Assembly (NCBI GenBank): GCA_023401925.1
Contig: JAEXDA010000050.1
Coordinates: forward strand, 1-12,866
Direction: 5' to 3'
Length of the DNA stretch: 12,866 nucleotides
Source of the DNA: Bacillota bacterium
GTDB lineage: Bacteria; Bacillota; UBA4882; UBA8346
In this document: positions 1 to 7,810 of the stretch, in pieces
Position numbering within the stretch: the stretch's first letter is position 1
Layout of the letters: the number at the start of each line of letters is the position of its first letter
Made by a program: the position numbers and the translations under genes
Notes under the pieces: model-generated
The model's database searches: none
Seen by the model: the letters and a program-made list of their open reading frames with translations, nothing else
What the model was told of the DNA's origin: nothing

Positions 1-2
1 TT

Positions 3-137
3 GCTTATTTGAGCAAAAACGATACGTCTTTTGAACGTGTAATCAGTCATTTTATTGCTCTTGATCAAACCCAACAAGCCATTGAACTGGTAAAAAACGC
101 TAAAGATTCAATGAAAGTCGTTTTAAAGATTTCTTAA
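3..137 (+). CDS. C-terminal end of a zinc-dependent (MDR) dehydrogenase, partial
   Basis: This is the last 44 codons of a gene that enters from the left edge, ending in TAA. The visible C-terminus contains FERVISHFIALDQTQQAIELV and then SMKVVLKIS. This matches the usual end of zinc-type medium-chain dehydrogenases (sorbitol, threonine or alcohol dehydrogenase type), in which a 'fpLdqi.eAie' helix is followed by a short 'KvvlkP'-like strand that closes the catalytic domain. The cofactor site and the zinc ligands lie outside the window, so the substrate cannot be named. It converges on the minus-strand M20 gene and is followed by a probable intrinsic terminator. The family call rests only on this short tail. 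Confidence 0.6.
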   Translation, partial: AYLSKNDTSFERVISHFIALDQTQQAIELVKNAKDSMKVVLKIS

Positions 138-193
138 AAGAAAAAAGCCGCTTTTTTTCGTATTGAGATGTGGACTTCAAAGACTTCATCCGG

Positions 194-228
194 ACAGAGC
201 TTAACCAAAAAGTTAGGTTCTGTTTTTT
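194..228 (+). terminator. Probable intrinsic terminator of the dehydrogenase gene
   Basis: A 12-base-pair stem (194-205 with 212-223, two G-U pairs) closes a 6-base loop, CAAAAA. The 3' arm runs directly into a run of six T (223-228). It lies 57 bases after the dehydrogenase stop, where a terminator is expected. A weaker A/T hairpin (about 140-158) sits closer to the stop. Confidence 0.6.
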
Positions 229-392
229 GACTGGACTTTAGAAAAAATAGGCTGATTTGAAGTGAAAATTCTTTGGTTGAGATATAACTTCAAATTAGAT
301 ACTCAAGATGCTTTTGATTCCTAGGGATAATATGCTCAAGCAATTCCCGGCACAAGTAGTATATTCAACTTTCATTCGTGCGAACAAGAACT

Positions 393-440
393 AGTAAAAC
401 GTTCTTTAAATAACTACTCGACGGTTGTGAACGTTTTACT
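393..440. repeat. 12-bp perfect inverted repeat
   Basis: AGTAAAACGTTC at 393-404 is repeated in perfect reverse complement at 429-440 with 24 bases between. The first arm can alternatively form a smaller hairpin, AAGAAC 386-391 with GTTCTT 401-406. Confidence 0.8.
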
Positions 441-442
441 TA

Positions 443-497
443 AGTAGAGCGTAGCTTCCTCATTTCTAATTACCATTTATTCACAATACGCTCTACT
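443..497. repeat. 11-bp perfect inverted repeat
   Basis: AGTAGAGCGTA at 443-453 is repeated in perfect reverse complement at 487-497, 33 bases apart. It begins two bases after the end of the preceding 12-bp repeat, so the two form adjacent stems. Confidence 0.8.
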
Positions 498-575
498 AGT
501 CAACGTATTGGAGATTAAAAAATTTATACATTTATTGAGGAAAACTAAAAATGGAATCGTGGCGTTTTGAGATTT

Positions 576-1889
576 TTAAATTACTTCTTTGGATTTAAAA
601 TTCCTCAAGTATTCGATGTAAGATTCCTTAGTAAATTTCGGAGTATAATTTTTTTTGATTTTTAGTGCTTCAGCGGCGCCGTCCCACAGCAAGTCAATTG
701 TTGTCATGGCCATGGCTTTGGCAGGCATTACATAGGCCATTTCCTCGTCGCAAATTGTGAAATTCCGGCTGTGGGCTGTACCGGAATACCCCCCGGTAGA
801 AATATGCATAAAGGGCATAATGGAGCTAATGTCACCCGCGTCGGTAGCGCCCATGAGTTCATAACCAGTAAGGATGCCATCCTTACCCAAAAGAGTCTCG
901 GCATTTTCCCCAAATAGTTCATTCAGTTTTTCATTTTGAATTAATGGCAAATAGCCCGGATTATCTGAAATTTCCACTTCTGCGCCTACAGCGATGGCGC
1001 TGCCGTGTAGGGCCCGGTTCACTTTTTCAGAGGCCTCCAGAATCGCACCGATATTTCTACCCCGTACATAAGTTTCCATGCGGACATCGGCAGGGACAAT
1101 GTTCACCAGATCGCCGCCTTTGGTAATAATGGGATGAACTCTGATCCGGTCCGCCTCCTTAAAGGTTTCCCTTTGGGTATTAATCGCCATCAGTGAAAGA
1201 GCAGCCGCATTTAAGGCATTGACGCCCTCGAAAGGCGCAGCACCGGCATGAGCCTCTTTACCGGAAAATCGGATAATTTTCCCTACAAAACCGGAACTAT
1301 CACAGAAAAGTAGAAATTTCCTGGCTTCCACCCCGGCGTGGGAGTGGATCATCATCCCCATATCCACATCATCCAATACCCCTAGGCGGATAAATTCTTG
1401 TTTTCCTCCAAAAAATTCAATTTTTCCATCTTCTTTTAAACGTTCTCTAAATTCCAGTTCAACGTATTCTTCAGCAGGAACAGCGGCGAATATTACATCG
1501 CCGTCCAGGTGCCCCATAAAAGGAGTTAGACCAAAGGCAGCACCCAGCATTGATGCAATTTGCGAATTATGACCACAAGAATGAGCAGCCCCGGTTTTGA
1601 TGTCAGCACAGGTATGTAACGGGCAGATGACAGCATCCAGTTCACCCATAATCATGACCTTCGCCTTCGCTTGCTTTCCATGGGCATGCGCTTTCACCCC
1701 TGTGATAGCCAGCCCCTTTTCACATGAAAGCCCCAGAGTCTTCAATTGACTAGCAACGAGTTTCGATGTGTCCCATTCTTTAAAACCAAGTTCAGGATGA
1801 TTAAAGATCTTGTTGCCGATGGAGATAATTACTTCTCTGTTTTCATCGATTTCTCTGCATGCGAGCTGTTTTAATTCTTTTTTGTTCAT
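576..1889 (-). CDS. M20 family amidohydrolase (AbgB-like)
   Basis: A 437-residue cytosolic metal-dependent amidohydrolase of peptidase family M20, subgroup of aminobenzoyl-glutamate hydrolase subunit B and aminoacylase-1-like proteins. Metal-site motifs are visible in order: GELDA (82-86), HSCGHN (103-108), PAEE (138-141, catalytic Glu and metal-ligand Glu), HSHAG (182-186), the lid-domain SGKEAHAG (209-216), and MGATDAGDIS (346-355), which resembles the STDVGDVS segment of AbgB. A final TAHSRN supplies the last metal-ligand His (373). Such enzymes cleave the amide bond of N-acyl amino acids or p-aminobenzoyl-glutamate; the substrate here is unknown. The ATG is supported by AAGGA about 10 bases upstream on the minus strand. 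It is divergent from the deaminase/transporter block and probably functionally linked to it. Confidence 0.88.
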   Translation of the reverse strand: MNKKELKQLACREIDENREVIISIGNKIFNHPELGFKEWDTSKLVASQLKTLGLSCEKGLAITGVKAHAHGKQAKAKVMIMGELDAVICPLHTCADIKTGAAHSCGHNSQIASMLGAAFGLTPFMGHLDGDVIFAAVPAEEYVELEFRERLKEDGKIEFFGGKQEFIRLGVLDDVDMGMMIHSHAGVEARKFLLFCDSSGFVGKIIRFSGKEAHAGAAPFEGVNALNAAALSLMAINTQRETFKEADRIRVHPIITKGGDLVNIVPADVRMETYVRGRNIGAILEASEKVNRALHGSAIAVGAEVEISDNPGYLPLIQNEKLNELFGENAETLLGKDGILTGYELMGATDAGDISSIMPFMHISTGGYSGTAHSRNFTICDEEMAYVMPAKAMAMTTIDLLWDGAAEALKIKKNYTPKFTKESYIEYLRNFKSKEVI

Positions 1890-1919
1890 GGGTGTATTTT
1901 CCTTATCTTTTATTCATTT

Positions 1920-1928
1920 ATTATAACA
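1920..1928 (-). promoter_or_regulatory. Extended -10 promoter for the M20 gene
   Basis: Read on the minus strand this is TGTTATAAT, a perfect TATAAT with the TGn extension. No good -35 is seen at 16-18 bases, which is tolerated by extended -10 promoters. Transcription would begin near 1913 and leave a leader of about 24 bases that includes the ribosome binding site. Confidence 0.5.
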
Positions 1929-1993
1929 TGAATGGGAACATCATTATCATAAGTAACAGGAAAGTAAAGGTTGTTCAAGAACTTAACAGATAC

Positions 1994-2022
1994 TTGACAA
2001 AGCTTGGGTTTATCGGTAAAAT
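1994..2022 (+). promoter_or_regulatory. Sigma-A type promoter for the deaminase/transporter block
   Basis: A perfect TTGACA (1994-1999), an optimal 17-base spacer and TAAAAT (2017-2022, five of six) point to the plus strand. The predicted leader to the ade ATG is about 90 bases and AT-rich. A 7-base inverted repeat (2018-2024 with 2035-2041) overlaps the -10 and predicted start site and could be an operator. Confidence 0.65.
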
Positions 2023-2119
2023 GATAAAAATTAGTCATTTTTTAAGAAATAAATAAAGAAAAAAACCAAATATTTATTTAATCATCAAAATATGTGAATT
2101 TTTAAATTCAGGTGAAGTT

Positions 2120-3850
2120 ATGAGTGTCCGGACAATTCAGGCTTGTATGGGGAAAATCCCCTTTGATCTCGCTATATATGATGTACAATTGTTTAACGTT
2201 TTTACCAACGAAATTGAGGATGTTGATATCGGGATTGCCGGAGACGAGTTTGCCTACGTCGGGAAATTCCAAAAAGAGCATCACGCCTTAACAAGAATTG
2301 ATGGTAGGCATAGGTTTGCTGCTCCTGGTCTTATTGATAGCCATATGCACCTTGAAAGCAGTATGATGACTCCGGCCCAATTTGCAGCAGCGGTATTACC
2401 GCTTGGAACGACAAGCGTTGCGGCAGATCCCCATGAAATCGGAAATGTGCTGGGTGTAGACGGAGTAAAAATCATTTGCGATCAGGTGAAGGTACTTCCT
2501 CTCCACGTCTACATGATGGCCCCTTCCACCATTCCGTCGGCACCGGGATTTGAAAAGTCCGGCGCCGTAATTAGCGGAAAAGAAATCACCAAAATGCTTG
2601 CTTTTTCAGGAGTTCACGGTCTAGGTGAAGTAATGGATTTTTTTGGGGTTACGGACTGTGACCCCAAAATGATGGGTGTGATCGAAGCCGCCCGTAAAAA
2701 AGACGTACTGTTGGATGGACATACTCCCTTGTTGAAAGGAAAAGAGTTGCAGGCTTTTATAGCCTCCGGCATTGACTGTGACCACACCTATATGGACGTA
2801 GAAATTGTAAAGGAAAAACTCCGCCTAGGAATGTGCGTCCAAATTCAAGAACGTTTTTTGACTCAAGAATTGACGGCCTATTTGAATCATTATCCGGTAC
2901 AAAACCGGATTATGTTGGTAACGGATGATGTAGCGGTAAACCGGTTGGCAACCAATGGTCATTTGAATGCTCTTATAAAAAAAGCAATTGTTTTGGGACT
3001 TGAGACGAAGAAAGCCTATCGATATGCAACTATCAATGCCGCAGAGCATCTTCGCCTTTATCATCGGGGTGCAATTGCTCCGGGCCGCAGAGCGGATTTG
3101 ATTTTGTTGGATTCAATGGAAGAGGCTCTTCCTGCACTGGTCGTAAGTGATGGAAAGGTCGTCGCTGAAAACGGCCATTTGACCATTTCTCTTCCCAAGT
3201 ATAAATTTCCCCGAAAAGTTTTCCACTCCATACATATCAGACCAGTCCAGGAAAGGGATTTCGAAATACCCTGCCAAAGTCCGAAGGCCCTTGTCAATGT
3301 CATTGTCCATGATGGCAAAACCTCCAGAACCCGGCTGGAGCAAAAAATCTGTGATGCCGAAAATGGAGTGCTCAAGCCGGAAAATCTCGTTAAGATGGTG
3401 GTGCTCAATCGTTATCACGCTAACAATAACCGTGGTTTGGCTCTTTTGGGCAATCTTTCCGGATTCAGGGGAGCTATTGCCACGACTTATGCCCATGACT
3501 GCCACAATCTGACGGTATATGCCAGCAACGATTTTGACTTGTGTTTGGCGGTGGATACAATCGTTTCAACCGGCGGAGGTTTGGTAGCTGTACAGGACGG
3601 GCAAGTCCTTTGTTCGATTCCGCTGCCGATAGCAGGACTGATGTGTGAGGATGACTTCAAAACATTGGCGAAAAAATTCAATGATTTTAACCGGATTTCC
3701 AAAAAAATGGGGTTAAACCATGAGGAGCCGTTGATATTTCTCACTTTGATGCCTCTTGCCGTAATTCCTGATGTTCGACTTACAGATATGGGGATTGTCG
3801 ATGTAAGAAACAAAACATTTTTGCCCTTGGTGGCCAAATATTTGTTATGA
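2120..3850 (+). CDS. ade: Adenine deaminase family protein
   Basis: A 576-residue metal-dependent deaminase of the amidohydrolase superfamily, full length for this family (B. subtilis and E. coli enzymes are similar). The family reaction is adenine + water to hypoxanthine + ammonia in the cytosol. Visible in order: GLIDSHMHLESS (metal ligands H75, H77), ADPHEIGN (102-109), GLGEVMDF (E170), DGHTP (H201), DCDHT (H222), VTDD (268-270) with the following GHL, then GAIAPGRRADLILL. After it comes the Ade-specific C-terminal domain with GAIATTYAHDCHN (451-463), STGGGLVAVQDG and LPIAGLM. After TDD the usual charged 'RHP/K' segment is replaced by VAVNRL, so substrate preference may differ. The ATG has AGGTGA 4-5 bases upstream. 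It is the first gene of the block; the permease follows 16 bases after its stop. It may act on a substituted adenine or another aminopurine rather than free adenine. Confidence 0.88.
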   Translation: MSVRTIQACMGKIPFDLAIYDVQLFNVFTNEIEDVDIGIAGDEFAYVGKFQKEHHALTRIDGRHRFAAPGLIDSHMHLESSMMTPAQFAAAVLPLGTTSVAADPHEIGNVLGVDGVKIICDQVKVLPLHVYMMAPSTIPSAPGFEKSGAVISGKEITKMLAFSGVHGLGEVMDFFGVTDCDPKMMGVIEAARKKDVLLDGHTPLLKGKELQAFIASGIDCDHTYMDVEIVKEKLRLGMCVQIQERFLTQELTAYLNHYPVQNRIMLVTDDVAVNRLATNGHLNALIKKAIVLGLETKKAYRYATINAAEHLRLYHRGAIAPGRRADLILLDSMEEALPALVVSDGKVVAENGHLTISLPKYKFPRKVFHSIHIRPVQERDFEIPCQSPKALVNVIVHDGKTSRTRLEQKICDAENGVLKPENLVKMVVLNRYHANNNRGLALLGNLSGFRGAIATTYAHDCHNLTVYASNDFDLCLAVDTIVSTGGGLVAVQDGQVLCSIPLPIAGLMCEDDFKTLAKKFNDFNRISKKMGLNHEEPLIFLTLMPLAVIPDVRLTDMGIVDVRNKTFLPLVAKYLL

Positions 3851-3866
3851 CGGGATCGAATAAAAG

Positions 3867-4706
3867 ATGACAAAACAGAAAGAACAGGTATTACTTCTTG
3901 CACTGCCGATATTGCTGACGTTAATCGCATTTTTTGTGGTTCCCATGGTCTATATCCTGATGGTTACTATGAAAACCGACGGGCTTAAATACTTTTTGAA
4001 ATTTTTTAGCGACCCCATGTATCTCGGTATTTTAAAAACGACCGTCGTCGTCTCGCTGAAGGTAACTGTAATTTCTTTGCTGCTGGGATATCCGACGGCC
4101 TATTTTTTAGCCAGAACAACCTCAAAAATGAAAAATGTATTGATGATTGTCATTATTTTTCCGTTCCTGGTGAGCGCAGTTGTCCGGGCCTATGGATGGA
4201 TGGTTATCTTGGGGGGTAGAGGACTTTTGAACCAATTTTTACTGGCACTGGGACTTATCCAAAAACCCCTGGTCATCATGAATACTTCTACGGCAGTCAT
4301 TATCGGATTGGTTCATCTGTTGATTCCTTATATGATTCTTTCTATTACGGGAGTCATTCAAAATATTGACCCCAATATTGAAAAAGCCGCCTACAGCTTG
4401 AAAGCCAGTCCGTTGCGAACATTTTTCAAGATAATTTTGCCTTTGAGCGGGCCCGGTATCATTTCAGGATGCATTTTGGTATTTACTTTGAGTATGACAT
4501 CCTATGTTACTCCGAAATTACTGGGAGGAACGACATTCCGGATGATGAGCACCATGGTGTTTCAGGAAGTCAATATCAACTTTAATTGGGGATTTGCTTC
4601 TGCGATCAGCTATATCTTACTGTTTACCATATTAATCATTTTATTAATCGCCACTTATGCAACTGCAGGCGTCAATCAACGAGTTGGGGGTGGAAAACGT
4701 GTCTGA
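3867..4706 (+). CDS. ABC transporter permease, PotB-like
   Basis: A 279-residue inner-membrane permease of the spermidine/putrescine (Pot) type. Six hydrophobic segments are seen at about 8-32, 57-83, 89-108, 135-162, 196-215 and 245-268. The cytoplasmic EAA loop lies at 172-198 (EKAAYSLKASP...ILPLSGPGI), where it would contact the ATPase. The conserved glycine of the EAA motif is replaced by lysine (SLKASP rather than SLGASP). The ribosome binding site is weak, which with the 16-base gap suggests coupling to ade. It pairs with the next permease as a heterodimer. The transporter type is clear. The Pot family also carries opines, thiamine-like and other cationic compounds, so the polyamine label is not secure. 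Confidence 0.87.
   Translation: MTKQKEQVLLLALPILLTLIAFFVVPMVYILMVTMKTDGLKYFLKFFSDPMYLGILKTTVVVSLKVTVISLLLGYPTAYFLARTTSKMKNVLMIVIIFPFLVSAVVRAYGWMVILGGRGLLNQFLLALGLIQKPLVIMNTSTAVIIGLVHLLIPYMILSITGVIQNIDPNIEKAAYSLKASPLRTFFKIILPLSGPGIISGCILVFTLSMTSYVTPKLLGGTTFRMMSTMVFQEVNINFNWGFASAISYILLFTILIILLIATYATAGVNQRVGGGKRV
4686..4693 (+). promoter_or_regulatory. G-rich ribosome binding site deciding the GTG start
   Basis: GGGGGTGG lies 5 bases before GTG 4699 and favours that codon over the upstream ATG at 4657. Confidence 0.45.
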
Positions 4707-5493
4707 CAATCGGGTAGGATGGTTTTCACGGATTATCGCAACGTTGGTATTCATTTTCCTATTGGCGCCATTGGTGGTTATCATTTTGGCCTCTTTTAGT
4801 CCAACCCCGCTGGTGGTCTTTCCTCCCAAAGGGATCTCTTTACAGTGGTATTTGAATATCTTTAGTTCTTCCACCAATTTTTTTAGCGGATTTATCAATA
4901 GTATCGAAGTGGCCGTGATTGCAACTGCAATTGATGTGATACTGGGTGTAACAGCCGCCTTGAGTGTGAGCCGGCACATGTTCCGTGGAAAGGAATTACT
5001 CGTTGCTTTTTTTACCTCGCCGATGTATGTTCCTTCTATTGCTTTTGCATTCGTTTTACTTCAGATTTTTAGCCAGATCGGCTCTGTTCCGGGGATGGTA
5101 AAAATATTGCTGGGCCATTTGATCATCATCATGCCCTATATTATCCGGAATACGCTTTCCCTACTGTCGAGTTATAACTGGACTTTAGAAGATGCGGCAG
5201 CCAGTCTAGGGGCAAATCCTGTTAAAACTTTCTCCATGATCACGATGCCCTTAATTAAGTCCGGTGTAATTGCAGGCGCCATGCTTTCTTTTTTATACTC
5301 TTTCGATGAAGCCGTGTTGAGCAATTTATTATGTACACCAACATTTGTGACATTGCCGGTCCGAATAATGAATTATATGGAGTTCTCCTTTGATCCTACC
5401 CTTGCGGCAATTTCTACTGTTTTGATTCTGATGTCACTATTATCTATCGTTTTGCTGGAAAAATTCTTAGGGTTGGATATGTTTTTAAAGTAA
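4699..5493 (+). CDS. ABC transporter permease, PotC-like
   Basis: The second inner-membrane permease. I place the start at GTG 4699, preceded by the G-rich GGGGGTGG (4686-4693). This gives 264 residues, the same length as E. coli PotC, and an 8-base overlap with the upstream stop (GTGTCTGA), typical of coupled translation. An in-frame ATG at 4657 would extend it by 14 residues with a 50-base overlap and no good ribosome binding site; GTG 4690 is another option. Hydrophobic segments lie at about 12-33, 66-88, 99-126, 134-158, 189-205 and 234-254. A full EAA loop is present (LEDAAASLGANP...MPLIKSGV, about 163-191) with its glycine, unlike the partner permease. Confidence 0.85.
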   Translation: MSDNRVGWFSRIIATLVFIFLLAPLVVIILASFSPTPLVVFPPKGISLQWYLNIFSSSTNFFSGFINSIEVAVIATAIDVILGVTAALSVSRHMFRGKELLVAFFTSPMYVPSIAFAFVLLQIFSQIGSVPGMVKILLGHLIIIMPYIIRNTLSLLSSYNWTLEDAAASLGANPVKTFSMITMPLIKSGVIAGAMLSFLYSFDEAVLSNLLCTPTFVTLPVRIMNYMEFSFDPTLAAISTVLILMSLLSIVLLEKFLGLDMFLK

Positions 5494-5549
5494 TGGAGAA
5501 AGTTGCTCCTAACGAATTTGAATTTAAATAAAGTTTTTCACGGTTTTCT

Positions 5550-5558
5550 AAGGAGGAT
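5550..5558 (+). promoter_or_regulatory. Strong ribosome binding site of the ATPase gene
   Basis: AAGGAGGAT lies 7 bases before ATG 5566 and rules out the in-frame TTG at 5503 as the main start. Confidence 0.85.
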
Positions 5559-5565
5559 CTGTTTT

Positions 5566-6627
5566 ATGGCGTCGTTAGAATTGAAAAATCTTACAAAAAA
5601 ATACGGTGATTTCATAGCTGTCGATCATATCAATCTCCGGGTTAGCGATGGGGAAATGGTTGCTTTACTAGGGGGAAGCGGCTGCGGCAAAACAACAATA
5701 TTGAACATGATTGCCGGATTCACTGGTGAGTACCAGGGAACTATTCTGGTCGACGGCAAAGAGATGAATCATATTCCGGCTTATAAAAGAAACATGGGGG
5801 TATTTTTTCAGAACTATGCGCTATTTCCCCATATGAATACTTTTGATAATATCGCTTTTGGTTTAAAGATGCAGAAAATCGGTAAACCGGCGATGAGAGA
5901 AAAAGTGCAAAAGATTTTGGAACTTGTAAAGTTGACCGGAATGGAAAAAAGGTTTCCGCGGGAGCTTTCCGGGGGGCAGCAGCAGCGGGTTGCATTGGCG
6001 CGCGCTTTGGTGACGGAACCGACTGTTCTTCTACTGGACGAGCCTTTGTCGAATCTGGATGCAAAGCTCCGGGTGGAGATGCAACTGGAAATTAAACGGA
6101 TTCATCATGAATTAGGAATTACCACCATCATCGTTACTCATGATCAGGAAGAAGCTATCTCACTGGCTGATAGGGTTGTCGTAATGAAAGCAGGGAAAAT
6201 TTTGCAGGTTGGCCGGCCAAGGGAAGTTTTTGATCATCCCGCCAATTTGTTCGTTGGGGATTTTATGGGATTTTCCAATTTTATCGCTGGAAAGGTGAAT
6301 ACTATCAATGAAGGAAGAGCGAGTATCATTTGTTCGGAACGGGAGTTAATTGTCAGTGGGGGGGATAGTAGCGGATTCGTCTTTGGCGAGAGTGTTACTC
6401 TTTCCATCCGTCCTGAAAACGTCTCCGTGACAAAAAAATATTCGGAAAATACCCTGACGGGAAATGTTAAAAATGTTACTTATAAAGGAACGGTTACCCG
6501 TTTGGAGATAGAAAATATCTTTCAGGAAACGGTATATGTGAATGTGTACGATAATGAAAGCTATAAGAGCGGCGATGCAATCACGGTTGCATTTCCATCC
6601 CAAAAGCTTCTCATATATAAAAATTAA
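5566..6627 (+). CDS. ABC transporter ATP-binding protein, PotA-like
   Basis: A 353-residue cytoplasmic ATPase that powers the importer. Motifs by residue: aromatic A-loop Y13, Walker A GGSGCGKT (36-43), Q-loop Q82, signature LSGGQQQR (134-141), Walker B VLLLDEP (154-160), D-loop SNLD and switch His in VTHD (H192). The region after about 235 is the C-terminal regulatory/TOBE extension found in PotA, MalK and FbpC type ATPases (SIRPENV is a typical TOBE segment). The ATG has a near-perfect AAGGAGGAT 7 bases upstream. A 72-base gap separates it from the permease stop, so it can be translated independently. Subunit role is certain; substrate is not. Confidence 0.92.
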   Translation: MASLELKNLTKKYGDFIAVDHINLRVSDGEMVALLGGSGCGKTTILNMIAGFTGEYQGTILVDGKEMNHIPAYKRNMGVFFQNYALFPHMNTFDNIAFGLKMQKIGKPAMREKVQKILELVKLTGMEKRFPRELSGGQQQRVALARALVTEPTVLLLDEPLSNLDAKLRVEMQLEIKRIHHELGITTIIVTHDQEEAISLADRVVVMKAGKILQVGRPREVFDHPANLFVGDFMGFSNFIAGKVNTINEGRASIICSERELIVSGGDSSGFVFGESVTLSIRPENVSVTKKYSENTLTGNVKNVTYKGTVTRLEIENIFQETVYVNVYDNESYKSGDAITVAFPSQKLLIYKN

Positions 6628-6644
6628 ATGGATAGGAGCGAACG

Positions 6645-7742
6645 ATGATGAAAAAGAATCAAAAATTAATGGTTGCCGGTCTTGCCGCCATTCTGTTTAT
6701 GGTAAGTGTAGCCGTCTGCGGCAGCAGTTCCCTGGTTTCCGCGGCTAAAGCCTCTTCAAAAACGGCCAAAGATTTTAAAGGCGCCACACTGGTCGTAGCA
6801 TCCTGGGGTTTTACGGCTGCTCATGTCAAAGAATTGTCCAAAAGCTTCGAAGAAACCTATAACTGCAAGGTTATTACCGATGAAACCAGTGGGAATTCGG
6901 ACCGCTTAAATAAAATTATGGCCCAACAGAAAAATCCGGAAATTGATGTTGCCCTGATGACAGATATTTTTGCCGCACTTGGAAATCAGAAGGGTCTTTT
7001 TGAAAAAATCAATTCCAAACTTGTTCCCAATGTTAAATATCTCTATGATTTTGCCAAAAATAAAGATGGTTATGGTCCCTGTTATTCCGTAGTCCGGTAC
7101 GGCATTATTTATGATGCCGACACCGTGAAAATTCCTCCGAAATCCTTTAAGGATTTGTTTAATGGCAAATATAACGGACAAATTTCCCTGCCGGACATGG
7201 CGTCTACTGCAGGCCCTTATCTGCTGCTCACTTTGGCGGAAAAATCGGGCGGTAGCGCAACCAATGTAGAACCAGGGTTTAAACTGCTCAAAGCGAACAG
7301 AGGCAACGTGAAACAATGGTATCTCAGCGGTTCTGATGTTCAGACAGCTTTTTCCACCGGAGAAATCGGCGTAGCCGTATTTATGGATATGAATATGCCT
7401 TCATTGAAAAAGGCAGGACTGAATGTGAAATGGGTTGATCCTAAAGAAGGCGATTTTTCAGCCGCTGCTACCATCAACGTGATTAAGAACTGCAAAAATC
7501 CCGAGCTGGCTCAGTTATATGTAAATTATATCCTCAGTGATGCTGTACAGAGCCAGATTGCCGATAAATTAAATGAGGCTCCTACCAACAAAAATGCCAC
7601 GATGTCGGATGAAAAGAAAACATATTTAGCGTATGGCAAAGATACAATGCAATCCTTGAAGAAATTCGACTGGGCCTTCATTAATGCCAATAAAGCGGCC
7701 TGGATTGAAAAATTCCAGAAAGAAATCGCTGTTCAGAAATAA
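6645..7742 (+). CDS. ABC transporter solute-binding protein, PotD/COG0687-like
   Basis: A 365-residue extracytoplasmic binding protein that should capture the substrate for the transporter encoded just upstream. The N-terminus is a signal peptide: MMKKNQK, a hydrophobic core to about residue 24, then VSAAKA with likely signal-peptidase I sites. Cys25 sits in VAVC-G, a poor lipobox because Val is at -1. The mature part begins GATLVVASWGFTAAHVKELS, the typical opening of type-2 spermidine/putrescine-like binding proteins, with RYGIIYDADTV and the DVQTAFSTGEIGVAV lobe-two segment. The ribosome binding site AGGAG is 6 bases before ATG 6645; ATG 6648 is also possible. A hairpin follows the gene, so it probably ends the most abundant transcript. 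Confidence 0.87.
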   Translation: MMKKNQKLMVAGLAAILFMVSVAVCGSSSLVSAAKASSKTAKDFKGATLVVASWGFTAAHVKELSKSFEETYNCKVITDETSGNSDRLNKIMAQQKNPEIDVALMTDIFAALGNQKGLFEKINSKLVPNVKYLYDFAKNKDGYGPCYSVVRYGIIYDADTVKIPPKSFKDLFNGKYNGQISLPDMASTAGPYLLLTLAEKSGGSATNVEPGFKLLKANRGNVKQWYLSGSDVQTAFSTGEIGVAVFMDMNMPSLKKAGLNVKWVDPKEGDFSAAATINVIKNCKNPELAQLYVNYILSDAVQSQIADKLNEAPTNKNATMSDEKKTYLAYGKDTMQSLKKFDWAFINANKAAWIEKFQKEIAVQK

Positions 7743-7762
7743 TAAGTTAATTGAACTACCAT

Positions 7763-7810
7763 AAAGAAGCGCCGTAATGATGATGAAAATCATGGCTATG
7801 GCGCTTCTTT
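7763..7810 (+). terminator. Strong hairpin after the binding-protein gene
   Basis: An 11-base-pair perfect stem (7763-7773 with 7800-7810) is extended inside by further pairs and capped by ATGAT-GAAA-ATCAT (7780-7793) with a GNRA-type tetraloop. The 3' arm ends CTTCTTTAAC, so the T-run is part of the stem and short. It could be a partial terminator that lowers expression of the two downstream genes, or an RNA-stabilising 3' structure for the binding-protein message. Confidence 0.7.

Larger units (their letters stand above)
229..575. other. Non-coding gap between convergent genes, rich in inverted repeats
   Basis: No convincing gene is seen here. The stretch contains a 9-base inverted repeat (255-263 with 287-295), a 12-base perfect inverted repeat (393-404 with 429-440) and an 11-base perfect inverted repeat (443-453 with 487-497). 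A 7-base hairpin (484-490 with 504-510) competes with the last one. The hexamer ACTAGT occurs at 390-395 and again at 495-500, so the repeat block has matching ends about 105 bases apart. No U-tract follows the stems in the minus-strand direction, so they are not obvious terminators for the M20 gene. Confidence 0.5.

Noticed and set aside
2023..2119. Purine riboswitch in the ade leader
   Set aside because: The leader is nearly all A/T and lacks the three-way-junction conserved bases of the purine aptamer.
3061..3930. Several overlapping minus-strand ORFs inside and after ade
   Set aside because: They overlap a full-length conserved gene, have no family-like motifs and are explained by its codon use.
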